From NCBI GenBank assembly GCA_965153455.1, contig OZ234502.1, forward strand, positions 6,975,495-7,039,494: a stretch of 64,000 nucleotides of DNA, given 5' to 3'. Source of the stretch: Sphagnum compactum. Its lineage: Eukaryota > Bryophyta > Sphagnopsida > Sphagnales. The first letter of the stretch is position 1, and every line of letters starts with the position of its first letter. The notes beneath the pieces were generated by a model, which had not been told where the DNA came from, ran no database searches, and saw only the letters and a program-made list of their open reading frames with translations. This document shows positions 62,402 through 64,000 of the stretch, in pieces. The position numbers and the translations under genes are program-made.

Positions 62402-62800
62402 TGTGCAAGTAGCTATGGAGTGTGGAGTTCAACCAAGAAGCTTTTGCAAGCTCTAGTAGCAAACACCAAGTAAGTTTTTTCTCTTTTTTTTCAAGTTTTT
62501 TTTTCGTTTTTTCCTTTTTGATGTTGTTTTTTTTGTTTTTTTTTTCATTTTTTGCAATATTTTAATGTAGACATCAAAACAATTTAATTCGTTTTTTTTT
62601 CTTTTTCATTTTCTCCATTTTTCTTTTTGGTCTTTTTTTGCATGTAGTTGTGGATTGTGGAGCTTAACGAACAAGCTCCTCCAAAAAAAACTAGGTAAGT
62701 TTTTTTTTTTTTTTTCTTTTGTTTTTTTTGTTTTTATTACTTCATTTTTTTTGGAAAATATTTTCATGTAAATGTCTTTCTTTTCTAGAAAAAAAATTCA
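62402..62800 (+). repeat. diverged tandem duplication of about 235 bp
   Basis: Two blocks start at TAGCTATGGAGTGTGGAG (62410) and TAGTTGTGGATTGTGGAG (62645). Each has about 60 nt of complex sequence ending in an AAGTAAGT or AGGTAAGT word that resembles a 5' splice site, followed by a long T-rich tract. Exon-intron duplication or a duplicated noncoding unit are both possible. Confidence 0.5.
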
Positions 62801-63318
62801 TTTATTTCCCTTTTTCTAATTTTTTTGTAAAACTTTGATGTGGATGTTTGTTTTTTAGTCGCAGTAATTGTTTTTCAATTGCATTTGCATCTTTTGCATC
62901 TTGTGAAAGGAAAAAAAGTGAGTGACTTTGTTCAATGTAAATGTCGATACCCTTGATTTTGTTGATGGTTTGGTAGAGCATAAGGATACATAATTCTTTT
63001 CCCCCATTTGTCAGGTGAAAATGTTTTGTGAAAATTGAAAATGGAAAAATGATCCCAAAATGAAAAAAAGAATGAATGTGAAATATTTATGAACAATGTT
63101 GTAATGGAAATACATATAATGGAAAATCAAATCTGAAATTTTTGAAAGTTTTCAAATAGAAGTGAACAGAAGTTCATAAAAACAACAAAAATAAATAATA
63201 ATAATTGAAAAAACTTGCATGTTCAAAAAGAAAAGGAAAAATCACAATATAAATGCATTGTGTTGAGCTTTTTATTGTGTGAATGACAATAAATAAATTG
63301 ATGTGACAATGCCAAACA

Positions 63319-64000
63319 ATGAGATGTATACTTTGTTACAACAATTCAATCTTTATAACTAATGCAAAACCACAAGTAAATAAAGGTTTATTTTTAAACA
63401 ACACAACAAATGGCATAATATCATTGAAAAAACATGTGTTTGCAAATCATTCTAACATTGCAAAGATGTTTGAAAAAGTAAACAATGTTATAAAAGATAA
63501 TTGGATAAAAAACTTGCCAAAAAATACTTAATTTATTTAACAATGTCATTTCCAAAGCTTGTTATTGCTACAAAAGATCCTTTTAAAAAGTGAATGTGTA
63601 GCAAAAGTATTTTGTGAAAGACTTGGGTTTGTTGATTTTTAAAAACCATTTGCCCATGCAATTTGTTGAAAATCCATAGTTGAAATAGTTTAGTTTGCAT
63701 TTATGCCCTAATGTTGTGTTGCCTTCTAGAAGACAATTTTCACAAGAAATTATGCATCAGTTGATGTAAAAAACTAAATAGTTGTATGTCATACCATCTT
63801 TGGTAGAATGCCATTCTACAATTGCTAGTTTTGATCTCTATATGTCAAAAGGTGTTAATGAGATCATTGCATTTGTGGTTAATTTTTTGGGGGTTGATTG
63901 GTAGTCAAAACATATCACAATTGGACTTTTTGAAACTATAGATATTTTAGGGCAATCCTTGGGCAAGAATTTGATTACGTTATTGGACAAATATGACGAA
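63319..64000 (+). pseudogene. hAT-family transposase, decayed and cut by the window edge
   Basis: The opening segment (63319-63531) has a BED-like zinc-finger pattern: CILC near the start and KKHVFANH later. After a frameshift around 63640-63660, frame 2 reads LPSRRQFSQEI, then ASFDLYMSKGV with the first conserved hAT aspartate, then VVNFLGVDW and HITIGLF, to the window end. Interrupting stops include TAG after VDW and TAG/TAA in the KTK region, consistent with C-to-T decay. The C-terminal catalytic and dimerisation parts lie beyond 64000. Family call is from motif recognition. Confidence 0.6.

Noticed and set aside
61948-62412. 154-codon plus-strand frame rich in Cys, Val and Phe
   Set aside because: Overlapping frames are open in all three phases over TTGTTGTT low-complexity DNA; no domain and no start context.
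1-64000. CRISPR arrays, rRNA genes, bacterial operons, phage or organellar genes
   Set aside because: No spaced identical repeats, no rRNA-like conserved blocks, no operon-like spacing. Spliced plant gene structure and plant-style repeats argue for nuclear DNA.

Overview
This is a window of nuclear DNA from a land plant with a large, repeat-rich genome. The evidence is one intron-bearing gene for a plant-type BOI/SBP1 RING E3 ligase, with GT..AG introns and a CTT-rich leader. It sits in tens of kilobases of AT-rich DNA that is poor in CG dinucleotides and full of microsatellites and broken transposons. A seedless plant (fern or lycophyte grade) is my best guess, because the retrotransposon carries a canonical chromodomain and looks Tf1/sushi-like. 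I cannot name the species. Nothing indicates bacterial or organellar DNA.

Layout. 1-10200: AT-rich, no intact gene; one decayed coding-like stretch (about 2630-3345) and a small hairpin element (6331-6468). 10200-18150: intergenic, with a somewhat GC-richer patch at 10.3-12.2 kb and simple repeats. 18774-21314 (minus strand): the one gene I consider intact and functional, four coding exons for a 415-residue RING protein, with a long CTT-rich leader upstream. 22000-30600: intergenic, with an inverted repeat and a tRNA-like SINE candidate. 30674-31235: remnant of a pogo/CENP-B-like transposase. 32699-38615: a structurally complete Ty3/gypsy chromovirus with identical 267-bp LTRs and a perfect AGTGG target duplication. 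38616-46700: intergenic, with microsatellites and an 87-bp tandem duplication. 46.7-52.8 kb: AT-rich, with decayed coding-like stretches I cannot name. 53-62 kb: intergenic, dispersed noncoding repeats. 63319-64000: a decayed hAT-type transposase running off the right edge.

Main points. (1) The gypsy element appears to self-prime in the manner of yeast Tf1. The first 10 nt of its predicted transcript are the exact reverse complement of the sequence 2 nt inside the 5' LTR, and that transcript start lies 33 nt from the first T of a TATA box. No tRNA-Met-type primer site is seen. (2) Its LTRs are identical, yet gag-pol carries five stops, all explicable as C-to-T changes (four at possible CAG, one at possible CGA). 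This suggests the stops predate the last transposition and the copy moved in trans. (3) Similar C-to-T-type decay is seen in the pogo and hAT remnants and in the unnamed coding-like stretches. Methylation-driven deamination may have shaped much of the AT-rich DNA here.
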